The notes beneath the pieces were generated by a model that saw only the letters and a program-made list of their open reading frames with translations, made no database searches and had not been told where the DNA came from. Below, piece by piece: positions 7,801 to 16,480 of a DNA stretch of 36,862 bases. Positions within the stretch are counted from its first letter, which is position 1. Each line of letters begins with the position of its first letter. The stretch spans positions 1 to 36,862 of the forward strand of contig CAWUST010000058.1 in the NCBI GenBank assembly GCA_963925495.1. Reading direction: 5' to 3'. The DNA comes from UBA2108 sp963925495 (GTDB lineage Bacteria; Bacteroidota; Bacteroidia; Flavobacteriales_G; Salibacteraceae). The translations under genes and the position numbers were made by a program.

Positions 7801-8648
7801 AAAACACGATCATAAGTAAATTGCTACATAACTTCCATGTAAAAAGAAGTGAAGCAATAGGCGATTCTAAACGCGCGAAATTTAAAGTTTCAATTGGAGA
7901 TGAATTACCAATTGGTATAGTTCAACTTGCTAAAGTATATGTTGCTAAAAAACGTAAGCTTAAAGTTGGTGACAAAATGGCTGGGCGACACGGAAACAAG
8001 GGTATCGTTGCTCGTATTGTTCGTCAAGAGGATATGCCGTATTTAGAGGATGGAACTCCAGTTGATATTGTTTTGAATCCACTTGGTGTGCCTTCTCGTA
8101 TGAATTTAGGTCAGATTTACGAAACTATTCTAGGTTGGGCTGGTCGTGAATTAGGGCTGAAATTTGCTACTCCAATTTTTGATGGTGCTTCACTTGCTCA
8201 AATTGATGAGTATGCTGCTAAAGCAGGTATTCCAAAACAAGGTCATACACAATTGATTGACGGTACAACCGGTGAGCAATTTGATCAGTTGGCTACTGTT
8301 GGAATAATTTACATGCTAAAATTGCATCACTTAGTTGATGATAAAATGCATGCAAGATCCATAGGGCCATACTCACTAATCACACAACAACCTCTCGGCG
8401 GTAAAGCACAGTTCGGGGGTCAAAGATTTGGTGAAATGGAGGTTTGGGCATTAGAGGCATTTGGTGCTGCTAATATTCTTCAGGAAATCCTTACGGTAAA
8501 ATCTGATGATGTAATTGGTAGAGCGAAAGCATACGAGAAAATCGTAAAAGGCGAAAATATGCCTACTCCAGGTGTCCCAGAATCATTTAATGTGTTACTA
8601 CATGAAATGAGAGGATTGTGTTTGAACATTTCATTAGATAAAGATTAA
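4830..8648 (+). CDS. rpoB: DNA-directed RNA polymerase subunit beta
   Basis: The beta subunit forms one pincer of RNA polymerase and part of the active site. The 1272-residue product carries the rifampicin-binding region FFGTNQLSQFMDQ starting at about residue 467. The residues equivalent to E. coli S512, Q513, D516, H526 and S531 are all the common sensitive types (here S474, Q475, D478, H488, S493). Further conserved blocks are PEGPNIGLI, the MPWKGYNFEDAI segment, GDKMAGRHGNKGIV and QPLGGKAQFGGQRFGEMEVWALEA near the C-terminus. The start is the ATG at 4830, 45 nt after the intergenic hairpin. It is co-transcribed with rpoC 34 nt downstream. Confidence 0.99.
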   Translation: MDKKQTISGERINFGSAKKLEFPDFLDIQLKSFHNFFQLETTPENRENEGLYNVFSENFPITDARNNFVLEFLDYFVDPPRYSIEETIERGLTYSVPLKAKLKLYCTDPEHEDFETIVQDVYLGTIPYMSPKGSFIINGAERVVVSQLHRSPGVFFGHSFHANGTKLYSARVIPFKGSWIEFATDINQVMYAYIDRKKKLPVTTLLRAIGYESDKDILEIFDLADEIKVNKTQLKKARGRKLAARVLRTWFEDFVDEDTGEVVSIERNEVLVDREVILEDEHVDLILDSGSKTILLHKDDPNVGDYTIIYNTLQKDPSNSEIEAVEHVYRILRNAEPPDEETARGIIDKLFFSDKRYDLGEVGRYRINKKLNLNIDMETKILSKLDIIEIIKYLIELINSKTDVDDIDHLSNRRVRTVGEQLYNQFGVGLARMARTIRERMNVRDNEVFTPIDLINAKTLSAVINSFFGTNQLSQFMDQTNALSEVTHKRRMSALGPGGLSRERAGFEVRDVHYTHYGRLCTIETPEGPNIGLISSLCVFAKINKLGFIETPYRKVTEGKVNLEEEVTYLAAEEENGHTIAQANAVIDNDGNFLSGKIKARFEGDFPVVEAKDLSLMDVAPNQIASIAASLIPFLEHDDANRALMGSNMQRQAVPLLRPEAPIVGTGLEGPVAKDSRVLVTAENDGVIDYVDARKIVLKYDRSEEEKLVNFDDEFKSYNLTKFAKTNQSTCMNHRPIIKRGQRVTKGQVLTEGYATQNGELALGRNLLVAFMPWKGYNFEDAIVISENVVKDDIYTSVHIEEYTLEVRDTKLGIEELTADIPNVSEEATKNLDENGLIRVGTHVKEGDILIGKITPKGETDPTPEEKLLRAIFGDKAGDVKDASLKVSPSVKGVVTNKKLFSRKIKDRKVKLLEKQLLEEIDEVFAMKNAELKSILVDKLFSIVSGKTSQGVYNNFREDVIPKGTKFTLKLLNSIDYTDISASGWTTDKAKNTIISKLLHNFHVKRSEAIGDSKRAKFKVSIGDELPIGIVQLAKVYVAKKRKLKVGDKMAGRHGNKGIVARIVRQEDMPYLEDGTPVDIVLNPLGVPSRMNLGQIYETILGWAGRELGLKFATPIFDGASLAQIDEYAAKAGIPKQGHTQLIDGTTGEQFDQLATVGIIYMLKLHHLVDDKMHARSIGPYSLITQQPLGGKAQFGGQRFGEMEVWALEAFGAANILQEILTVKSDDVIGRAKAYEKIVKGENMPTPGVPESFNVLLHEMRGLCLNISLDKD

Positions 8649-8682
8649 TTCTAGTTACTTTAACTCATTATAATATTTTAGA

Positions 8683-11600
8683 ATGGCTTTGAGAAAAGAT
8701 AATAAAGTAAACAGCGGTTTTAACAAAATCACTATAAGTTTAGCTTCTCCAGAAGTAGTGTTAGAACACTCAAGAGGCGAGGTATTAAAACCCGAAACGA
8801 TCAATTACAGAACATATAAACCAGAAAGAGATGGTTTGTTCTGTGAGCGAATTTTTGGTCCTGTAAAGGATTATGAGTGTCATTGTGGAAAATACAAACG
8901 TATTCGCTACAAAGGCATTATATGTGATCGATGTGGAGTTGAAGTTACTGAAAAGAAAGTACGTAGAGAAAGAATGGGACACATCGCATTGGTGGTTCCT
9001 GTTGCTCATATCTGGTATTTCAAATCATTACCCAATAAAATCGGGTATTTACTAGGACTTCCTAGTAAAAAATTGGATTCTATTATCTATTACGAAAGAT
9101 ACGTAGTAATTCAAGCTGGTGAAGCTAGAAATGCAGAAGGTGAAGAACTTCAATTGATGGAGTTTTTAACTGAAGAAGAGTTTCTTGATATTTTAGATAC
9201 ACTTCCAAAGGAAAATCAGTATTTGGATGATTCGGACCCTAACAAATTTATTTGTAAAATGGGTGCTGAAGCATTATACGATTTATTGAGAAATCTTGAT
9301 TTGGAAAAGCTTTCTTATGAATTACGTCATAAGGCAAATACAGAAACTTCTCAGCAAAGAAAAAAGGAAGCTCTTAAAAGACTTCAAGTTGTTGAATCGC
9401 TTAAAGATGCAAACACTCGAAAGGAAAATAAAGCAGAATGGATGATTGTAAAAGTGGTTCCGGTTATTCCACCAGAATTGCGTCCATTAGTGCCTTTAGA
9501 TGGTGGTAGATTTGCAACTTCAGATTTGAATGATTTATATCGTAGAGTTATTATTCGAAATAATCGATTAAAAAGATTATTAGAAATTAAAGCTCCTGAA
9601 GTAATTCTTAGAAACGAGAAAAGGATGCTTCAAGAAGCGGTTGATTCATTGTTTGATAACTCTAGAAAATCTTCTGCAGTTAAAACAGAATCAAATCGTG
9701 CTTTAAAATCTCTTTCTGATTCATTAAAAGGTAAACAAGGTAGATTCCGTCAAAACTTACTTGGAAAAAGGGTTGATTATTCTGCTCGTTCTGTAATTGT
9801 TGTAGGTCCAGATTTGAAATTGCACGAATGTGGAATTCCAAAGGATATGGCTGCTGAACTGTACAAACCATTTATCATTCGTAAAATGATAGAACGTGGC
9901 ATTGTTAAAACAGTAAAATCTGCAAAGAAAATTGTAGATAGAAAAGAGCCAGTTATTTGGGATATTTTGGAAAATGTTTTAAAAGGACATCCAGTTCTAT
10001 TAAATCGTGCACCTACACTTCACCGTTTGGGTATTCAGGCATTTCAGCCAAAATTAATTGAAGGAAAAGCAATTCAATTACACCCATTAGTTTGTACTGC
10101 ATTTAATGCGGATTTTGATGGTGATCAAATGGCAGTTCACTTACCCTTAGGTAGTGCTGCAATATTGGAAGCTCAATTATTAATGCTTGCTTCTCACAAT
10201 ATTTTAAATCCTGCAAATGGTGCTCCTATCGCTGTGCCTTCTCAGGATATGGTTTTAGGTCTTTATTATACTACTAAAGCAAGAACATCTACACCAGAAA
10301 AGCTTGTAAAAGGTGAAGGTTGGGTTTTCTATTCTGAAGAAGAAGTTTTGATTGCATACAATGAAAAGAAATTAGACTTGCATGCAAACATAAAAATTAA
10401 AGTTGACGATTTAGTTGGTGGAAAATCTGTGTCTCATATAATTGATTCAACTTGTGGTCGTGTTTTATTTAATAAACATGTACCTGCAGAAGTTGGCTAT
10501 ATAAATGAAGTTCTTACAAAAAAGACTTTAAGAGATATTATTGGTGTAGTATTAAAAGCTACTGGTTTTGCCAGAACAGCCAAGTTTCTTGATGATATCA
10601 AGGAAATGGGATTCTTCATGGCATATAAAGGTGGATTGTCTTTTAATCTAGGGGATATTATGATTCCTCCAGAAAAAGATCAATTATTAGCAGCTGCACA
10701 TAGTGAAGTTGAAGGGGTAATGGGTAACTACAATATGGGACTCATAACTAACAATGAACGTTACAATCAGATAATTGATATTTGGACTCATACTAATTCT
10801 AAGTTGACTCATACTTTGATGACTCAACTTAAAAATGATAATCAAGGGTTTAATTCAATTTATATGATGTTTGACTCTGGAGCCAGGGGTTCTAAAGAGC
10901 AAATTCGACAATTGAGTGGCATGCGTGGATTGATGGCTAAGCCTAAAAAATCTGGTGCTACTGGTGGTCAAGAAATTATTGAAAACCCTATTCTATCTAA
11001 CTTTAAGGAAGGACTTTCAATTCTGGAATACTTTATTTCAACTCACGGTGCACGTAAAGGACTTGCAGATACGGCTTTGAAAACGGCTGATGCTGGTTAT
11101 TTAACTCGAAGGTTAGTTGATGTATCTCAAGATGTGGTTGTTACTGAAGAAGATTGTGGAACTCTTAGGGGTTTAACGGCAAGAGCTTTAATGAACAATG
11201 AAGATGAAGTTGAATCACTTTCAGATCGTATCGTAGGTAGAACAGCTTTATTGGATGTATCGCATCCAGATACTGAAGAATTGTTAGTTGCTTCAGGTGA
11301 TGAAATTTCAGACGATGCTGCTCTTGCAATTGAGGCTTCGGATATTGGTGAAGTTGAAATTAGATCAGTTCTTACTTGTGAGACTAAAAGAGGTGTTTGT
11401 ACCAAATGTTATGGAAGAAGTTTATCTTCTGGTAAAATGGTTCAAGAAGGAGAAGCAGTAGGAGTTATTGCTGCTCAATCTATTGGTGAACCAGGTACAC
11501 AACTTACACTACGTACATTCCACGTTGGAGGTACAGCTTCTAATATTGCTGCGGATTCTAGAATGGAAGCCAAAACCAATGGTAAATTAGAGGTAGATGA

Positions 11601-12981
11601 ATTAAGGGTTGTTTCGAGAAAAAATGATAAAGGAATTGCCGTAGATGCTGTAATTGGTCGATCTGCAGAATTGAGAATTGTTGATTCAAAAGGCAATGTT
11701 CTTATGACAGGTATTGTACCTTATGGTTCTGAAATGTTTTTCAAATCAGGTGATAAAGTTAAAAAAGGCGAAATCATTTGTTCATGGGATCCATACAATG
11801 CTGTAATCCTTTCTGAATTTGACGGAAAAGTTGAATTTGAAAATATCGAAAAAGGCATTACTTTTCACGAAGAATCAGATGAACAAACTGGTTTTACTGA
11901 AAAAGTAATTATTGAAAACAGAGATAAGAAAAAGAATCCTACAATTCATATTAAGAACAAAGATGAAATTCTTAGATCTTATAATATTCCTGTAGGAGCT
12001 CACATTATTTGTAGTGAAGGTGATAAAGTAACTGGAGGTAAAATTCTAGTAAAAATCCCTCGACAAGCTGGTAAAACTGGTGATATTACAGGGGGACTTC
12101 CTAGGGTAACTGAATTATTCGAGGCAAGAAATCCTTCTAATCCTGCTGTTGTTTCTGCAATTGATGGAATTATTTCTTACGGAAAAATTAAAAGAGGTAA
12201 TCGAGAGGTAATCGTTGAAGCAAGAAATGGCCTAGTTAAGAAGTATTTAGTATCTCTTTCTAAGCATATTTTAGCTCAAGAAAATGATTTTGTAAAAGCT
12301 GGAACTCCATTATCTGATGGAGCTATTACACCTAATGACATATTAGATATTAATGGCCCTACTGCTGTTCAAGAGTACATTGTGAACGAAGTACAGGAAG
12401 TTTACAGACTACAAGGTGTGAAAATTAATGATAAGCACTTTGAAGTAATTGTAAGACAAATGATGCGTAAGGTTGAAATTAATGATTCAGGTGATACTCG
12501 CTTTTTGGAAAATCAATTGGTTAACAAAAGAGAATTCATTGAAGAAAATGATGACATTTTCGGAAAATTGATTATTGAAGAGGCTGGTGATTCTGAAAAA
12601 TATCACCCAGGTCAAATTATTTCTCGTACTAATTTAAAAGATGAAAATTCTATTTTAGGAAGAAAAGAATTGAAACTAATAGATGCTCGAGAAGCTAAAC
12701 CTGCAATAGCAAAAACTATTCTACAGGGAATTACAAGAGCTTCTTTACAAACAGATAGTTTCATTTCGGCTGCATCATTTCAAGAAACGACTAAAGTGCT
12801 TAACGAGGCCGCGGTTAGAGCCAAAGAAGATCACCTTTTGGGATTAAAAGAAAATGTAATTGTAGGACATAAAATTCCTGCAGGTACTGGACTTCATTCA
12901 TACCAAGATTACATTGTTGGTTCTAAAGAGGAATACGATAAGTTAATTGAGGCTCGAGAGGATTCAGTCATTATAGATTAA
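8683..12981 (+). CDS. rpoC: DNA-directed RNA polymerase subunit beta'
   Basis: Beta' carries the catalytic magnesium site. The 1432-residue length matches Bacteroidota homologues. The N-terminal zinc site uses C66, C68, C81 and C84 (CHCGK...CDRCG). The catalytic motif NADFDGDQM is at residues 475-483, with metal ligands D477, D479 and D481. A second zinc-binding cluster appears as CETKRGVCTKCYGRSL, followed by GEAVGVIAAQSIGEPGTQLTLRTFH (trigger-loop region). The C-terminal part ends with GLKENVIVGHKIPAGTG. A strong terminator begins 10 nt after the stop codon. Confidence 0.99.
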   Translation: MALRKDNKVNSGFNKITISLASPEVVLEHSRGEVLKPETINYRTYKPERDGLFCERIFGPVKDYECHCGKYKRIRYKGIICDRCGVEVTEKKVRRERMGHIALVVPVAHIWYFKSLPNKIGYLLGLPSKKLDSIIYYERYVVIQAGEARNAEGEELQLMEFLTEEEFLDILDTLPKENQYLDDSDPNKFICKMGAEALYDLLRNLDLEKLSYELRHKANTETSQQRKKEALKRLQVVESLKDANTRKENKAEWMIVKVVPVIPPELRPLVPLDGGRFATSDLNDLYRRVIIRNNRLKRLLEIKAPEVILRNEKRMLQEAVDSLFDNSRKSSAVKTESNRALKSLSDSLKGKQGRFRQNLLGKRVDYSARSVIVVGPDLKLHECGIPKDMAAELYKPFIIRKMIERGIVKTVKSAKKIVDRKEPVIWDILENVLKGHPVLLNRAPTLHRLGIQAFQPKLIEGKAIQLHPLVCTAFNADFDGDQMAVHLPLGSAAILEAQLLMLASHNILNPANGAPIAVPSQDMVLGLYYTTKARTSTPEKLVKGEGWVFYSEEEVLIAYNEKKLDLHANIKIKVDDLVGGKSVSHIIDSTCGRVLFNKHVPAEVGYINEVLTKKTLRDIIGVVLKATGFARTAKFLDDIKEMGFFMAYKGGLSFNLGDIMIPPEKDQLLAAAHSEVEGVMGNYNMGLITNNERYNQIIDIWTHTNSKLTHTLMTQLKNDNQGFNSIYMMFDSGARGSKEQIRQLSGMRGLMAKPKKSGATGGQEIIENPILSNFKEGLSILEYFISTHGARKGLADTALKTADAGYLTRRLVDVSQDVVVTEEDCGTLRGLTARALMNNEDEVESLSDRIVGRTALLDVSHPDTEELLVASGDEISDDAALAIEASDIGEVEIRSVLTCETKRGVCTKCYGRSLSSGKMVQEGEAVGVIAAQSIGEPGTQLTLRTFHVGGTASNIAADSRMEAKTNGKLEVDELRVVSRKNDKGIAVDAVIGRSAELRIVDSKGNVLMTGIVPYGSEMFFKSGDKVKKGEIICSWDPYNAVILSEFDGKVEFENIEKGITFHEESDEQTGFTEKVIIENRDKKKNPTIHIKNKDEILRSYNIPVGAHIICSEGDKVTGGKILVKIPRQAGKTGDITGGLPRVTELFEARNPSNPAVVSAIDGIISYGKIKRGNREVIVEARNGLVKKYLVSLSKHILAQENDFVKAGTPLSDGAITPNDILDINGPTAVQEYIVNEVQEVYRLQGVKINDKHFEVIVRQMMRKVEINDSGDTRFLENQLVNKREFIEENDDIFGKLIIEEAGDSEKYHPGQIISRTNLKDENSILGRKELKLIDAREAKPAIAKTILQGITRASLQTDSFISAASFQETTKVLNEAAVRAKEDHLLGLKENVIVGHKIPAGTGLHSYQDYIVGSKEEYDKLIEAREDSVIID

Positions 12982-12991
12982 TTATAACTTT

Positions 12992-13020
12992 AAAAGCCCC
13001 GCTTTCGGGGCTTTTTTTTT
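12992..13020 (+). terminator. Intrinsic terminator after rpoC
   Basis: AAAAGCCCCG, loop CTTT, CGGGGCTTTT forms a 10-bp stem with a GC-rich core, directly followed by a run of nine or more T. This is the clearest rho-independent terminator in the window and ends the tRNA/tuf-to-rpoC block. Confidence 0.93.
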
Positions 13021-13030
13021 CTTAATTTTT

Positions 13031-13351
13031 ATGGAAGACGAAAAGCAAAAAGAACAAGAAATAAACATTGAAATTAGTGAAGAAATTGCGGAAGGAATTT
13101 ATTCTAATCTTGCAATTATTACACATAGCAATTCAGAATTTATTGTTGATTTCATTAAAATAATGCCAGGCACCCCAAAGTCAAAGGTGAAAAGTAGAAT
13201 TATACTGACACCACAACATGCCAAAAGATTAATGCACGCTTTAGAAGAAAACGTTAATAAATTTGAGGCTTTACATGGAGAGGTAAAGGACAATGGTCCA
13301 CAAACATCTCCTATACCTTTAAATTTTGGCGGACCAGCTGGTCAAGCTTAA
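13031..13351 (+). CDS. DUF3467 family protein
   Basis: A 106-residue acidic, soluble protein with no signal peptide or membrane segment. I recognise the DUF3467 pattern: an N-terminal Glu/Lys-rich tail, an IYSNLAIITHSNSEFIVDF strand region (about residues 24-42), then PKSKVKSRIILTPQHAKRL (about 49-67) and a helix ALEENVNKFEALHG. Members are common in Bacteroidota, often beside rpoC. No function is established that I know of. The start codon is only 10 nt after the rpoC terminator T-run, so expression needs read-through or a promoter inside the rpoC end. TAACTTTA at 12985-12992 is a weak -7 candidate. The 3' end overlaps the convergent patatin gene by 3 nt. Confidence 0.85.
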   Translation: MEDEKQKEQEINIEISEEIAEGIYSNLAIITHSNSEFIVDFIKIMPGTPKSKVKSRIILTPQHAKRLMHALEENVNKFEALHGEVKDNGPQTSPIPLNFGGPAGQA

Positions 13352-15675
13352 TACAAAGTTCTCTTATTGAAAATTATGTACCCAAAATGGAATAAAAAAC
13401 TTAAATCTTTATTCTCAGGGTTTACTTCGGGTACATTGTAGTAATAATTTAATGAAAGGCTAAGAGGGCCAACAGGAGAGCTATAAACAATACTAGAAGA
13501 AAGTATTGAAAAGTAATCCTTAAACCCTTCTTGTCGCGCTTGAATTTCCGAATCGTCTTTAATAACTCTATCATATGGTGCAAAGACAAAAGCTTCGGCT
13601 CTCACATCAATATTTCTAAAAATAGCAAATACAAATCGGTGCCCAAAACTCACGTATTTGTATGCTCGGAAAGATTCTAAGAAAAGGGTTTTAGCTTCGG
13701 GGATGGGTTCATAAGAAGGTGATCGAAGAATACTTGCCGTATAATTATTAAATAAACCTTGATTTGAATACACCAAATCTCCTGTAAATCCCAATCTCAG
13801 CATTCCATGTTGTTTATAGTACCAATCAAAAAACACTTTTGCAGTAGCCCAACTGTGGTATTTAAAATTAACGCTAGGATCTTTAGCTGTTGTTCCAGGA
13901 ATGGTCTTTTCATTTCCTTCAGAGTAAAAACCTTGAATTTTTATTTTAGTTCCGGAACTCGGGTATATAATTCTGTTTTGCGTGTTGAATTCATAATTAA
14001 TCCCAGCAGTTAATGGAGTAGTTTTTGTTTCATATGGAATGTCTGTTGAACGGAAGTTTTTGTCTTGGTAATAGCTGTCCTTTAATTCGGAATAAGATCC
14101 TGAAAATGTTATTTTGGAATTATTCTCAATTGGAAACGTCAATTCAAATGAACCAAAAGTTTCAGCCTTGACTAGATAGGATGGTTTTTCATCATCAAAA
14201 AAGAAAGATTGACTTTTAAAATAATTCCATGAATTACGAACAAAATTTATTTCAATAGAAAAAGGAAGGCGCCAAGCAAAATCAACTTTGGCAGAAGTTA
14301 AAATGGAATTATAAAACTTACCAAAATATGTATTTGCCTTTAACTGGTAACTTGGGTTAGAAAAAGGCAAGTATTTAACACCCACAAATCCTGTTGAAAT
14401 AGGTCTGCTTGATAAAACCCCTCCAAAATCAAATGCAAAAGGTTTTTGCCTATTAACCTTTAAATGTAGCGTGTAATTTCCAGTTGTATCATCATAAGCA
14501 CTTGATGGGTACAAAGATTCAATATGGACATCAGTGGTAGTTCGGTAAAAACCCTTTTTTATTTCTTTTAAATTTTTAGTGCTGTCTTTTTTTGCCCAAA
14601 TATTTCTTGTGACGTATTTTTTTTGACCTTTTTTAATATTCGTAATAAATAGATCATCATAAATTATAGCTTTTTGCTTGGAATTGAAATCATCACGTTC
14701 TTTCGTCCTTTCTTCGTTGGTTTTTTTTCGTTTAATTATGTCCATCAACATTGGAATATACTTCAACGTTTCTTGATAACCTGAATCGATAACAGCCTCA
14801 ATATTCCCAAAATCAAAGGACCTTTGATCTGTTTTCGGCTCTATAATTACTCCGGGAGTTTTCAAATTAAAATCAGTTTTACTAATTAGCATACTTCTTG
14901 CCTGGCTAATTAAATCGTTACTTGTTGGAGGCGGTTCGTTAGAAGTTACTTTTACTCCGATAATGAAGTCAGGTTTAAAATTTTCGGTCATGATATCATG
15001 GGGGAAGTTATTGTAAAGCCCGCCATCGTACAATAGTTTTCCTTCTACCTCAATAGGTTTAATTAGAAAGGGATAAGTGAATGAAGCGCGAACTGCTGTG
15101 CTCAAATTCCCAAAAGCAAAAACAAATTCTTCTTTATCTTCAATATTTGCGGCAACACATCGAAAAGGAATGAGTAAGCTGTCAAAATCATATCTTGCCG
15201 TTGCAGAAGCTTTAGCGAATAATTTCATCATTTCAAAGTCTACTTTTGATGTTGATATAACATTAGTAAGCAAAGAGTTAGAGAGTTTAAATCTTTTGTT
15301 AATTCGCATGGTTAACATGGAAGCACTGGGCTCAACTTTTTTAAAGAAATATTGCTCACTCGCGTCTAAATCTCCTCGAGTCATAGCGATAAATTCAGGA
15401 GATGTTAAGAATTTTTTTATTTCCTCTACAGAATAGCCGGCCGCATACATGGCTCCAACAAAAGCACCAGAAGATGTTCCGGTAATGTAATCGATTGGAA
15501 TGTTGTTTTCTTCTAAAGCTTGGATAACGCCAATGTGCGCTACACCATTAGATCCACCGCCAGACAACACCAATCCAATTTTTTGAGAATAAGAAGAAAG
15601 GGAAATCCCGCTAAGAATAAAAACGAATAATATGAAAGTATTTTGGCGCAGCACTTTATTTAGTAATAGTAACAA
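13348..15675 (-). CDS. Patatin-like phospholipase fused to an Omp85-type outer-membrane barrel
   Basis: Predicted surface-linked lipid hydrolase, 775 residues. After a signal peptide (hydrophobic stretch about 13-27, ending SLSSYSQ), the patatin domain shows the oxyanion motif GGGSNG (39-44), the nucleophile elbow GTSSG (66-70, Ser68) and the catalytic Asp in YDGGLYNNFP (Asp217). From about residue 350 there is a POTRA-like linker, then alternating strands rich in aromatic residues that end in a Bacteroidota surface-antigen (BamA-like) barrel. This is the PlpD/type Vd-like layout. The start is uncertain: TTG at 15675 is given, but a GTG at 15654 would give a neater signal peptide. It is last in a - strand cluster, 20 nt after the BtuF-like gene. 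Confidence 0.9.
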   Translation of the reverse strand: MLLLLNKVLRQNTFILFVFILSGISLSSYSQKIGLVLSGGGSNGVAHIGVIQALEENNIPIDYITGTSSGAFVGAMYAAGYSVEEIKKFLTSPEFIAMTRGDLDASEQYFFKKVEPSASMLTMRINKRFKLSNSLLTNVISTSKVDFEMMKLFAKASATARYDFDSLLIPFRCVAANIEDKEEFVFAFGNLSTAVRASFTYPFLIKPIEVEGKLLYDGGLYNNFPHDIMTENFKPDFIIGVKVTSNEPPPTSNDLISQARSMLISKTDFNLKTPGVIIEPKTDQRSFDFGNIEAVIDSGYQETLKYIPMLMDIIKRKKTNEERTKERDDFNSKQKAIIYDDLFITNIKKGQKKYVTRNIWAKKDSTKNLKEIKKGFYRTTTDVHIESLYPSSAYDDTTGNYTLHLKVNRQKPFAFDFGGVLSSRPISTGFVGVKYLPFSNPSYQLKANTYFGKFYNSILTSAKVDFAWRLPFSIEINFVRNSWNYFKSQSFFFDDEKPSYLVKAETFGSFELTFPIENNSKITFSGSYSELKDSYYQDKNFRSTDIPYETKTTPLTAGINYEFNTQNRIIYPSSGTKIKIQGFYSEGNEKTIPGTTAKDPSVNFKYHSWATAKVFFDWYYKQHGMLRLGFTGDLVYSNQGLFNNYTASILRSPSYEPIPEAKTLFLESFRAYKYVSFGHRFVFAIFRNIDVRAEAFVFAPYDRVIKDDSEIQARQEGFKDYFSILSSSIVYSSPVGPLSLSLNYYYNVPEVNPENKDLSFLFHFGYIIFNKRTLY

Positions 15676-15695
15676 ATGTAAGAATTGAGGTTGTT

Positions 15696-16478
15696 TTATG
15701 ATAATTGTTTTGTAAGCGTTTTTGCATAATCAGAAACCTCGGTCAAACAGCTTCCATACCAAGAAAAAACTCTTCCATCAACGAGTACAACTTTGGCTTG
15801 TGGAAATTTATTTTGAAATAGCTTTTTGTTTTTTTCTTTGAAAGGATAAGGCTCTGAAGAAAGAAAAATATAATCGATAGTTTCGCTGTTTAAATCGGAT
15901 TCCAAAATCTCAGGATAACGACTTTTGGTTTCCGATACGATGTTTTTAAACCCCAATAATGTAAGGTTTGAATTGATAAATGTATTTTGCCCTGCCAACA
16001 TAATTGGATCATTCCAAATCAGGTAAGCTACCGTACCGGAAAAAAAGTTGAGAATTTTTTTGAAGTCTTCGTCTATTTTAGTTACTAATTTTTCACTTTG
16101 GCTTTTTGTTGAAGTAAGCTCCCCTATATCTGAAATCATGTCCAAGGCTTCAGTTAAATTATTTACATCACTTGTATAAGTTGGATAAAGTTTTTGTAGT
16201 TGTAAAACATCTTTTTTGTTGTTTTCCTCTTTGTTACAAATTATTAAATCAGGTTTTAATAATTTTATATTTTCAAAGTCCAAATCTTTTGTGCCACCAA
16301 TTATTTTTACGTTTTTGCGCAATTCTTTTGGATGTGTACAAAATCGTGTAATGCCAATCATGGATTTTTCGCAACCCAAATAATGCAATAATTCGGACTG
16401 AGAAGGAACAAGAGAAATTATTCTTGTTGGAGTAGAATTTAAAACAACATCATGCCCTATTTGGTCACGAATATTCAT
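15696..16478 (-). CDS. BtuF-like helical-backbone metal-receptor / substrate-binding protein (cytoplasmic form)
   Basis: A 260-residue protein of the TroA/BtuF class, two lobes joined by a long helix. These proteins normally bind cobalamin, haem or siderophores for ABC import. The opening PTRIISLVPSQSELLHYLG (about residues 17-35) and LLKPDLIICNKEENNKKDV (about 73-91) are characteristic, and the C-terminal half has VDGRVFSWYGSC. There is no signal peptide or lipobox at the N-terminus (MNIRDQIGHDVV), so as written it would stay in the cytoplasm. No permease or ATPase gene is adjacent. It starts 2 nt after the cystathionine synthase stop codon, so the two are probably translated together. The ligand cannot be told from the sequence. 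Confidence 0.8.
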   Translation of the reverse strand: MNIRDQIGHDVVLNSTPTRIISLVPSQSELLHYLGCEKSMIGITRFCTHPKELRKNVKIIGGTKDLDFENIKLLKPDLIICNKEENNKKDVLQLQKLYPTYTSDVNNLTEALDMISDIGELTSTKSQSEKLVTKIDEDFKKILNFFSGTVAYLIWNDPIMLAGQNTFINSNLTLLGFKNIVSETKSRYPEILESDLNSETIDYIFLSSEPYPFKEKNKKLFQNKFPQAKVVLVDGRVFSWYGSCLTEVSDYAKTLTKQLS

Positions 16479-16480
16479 TG

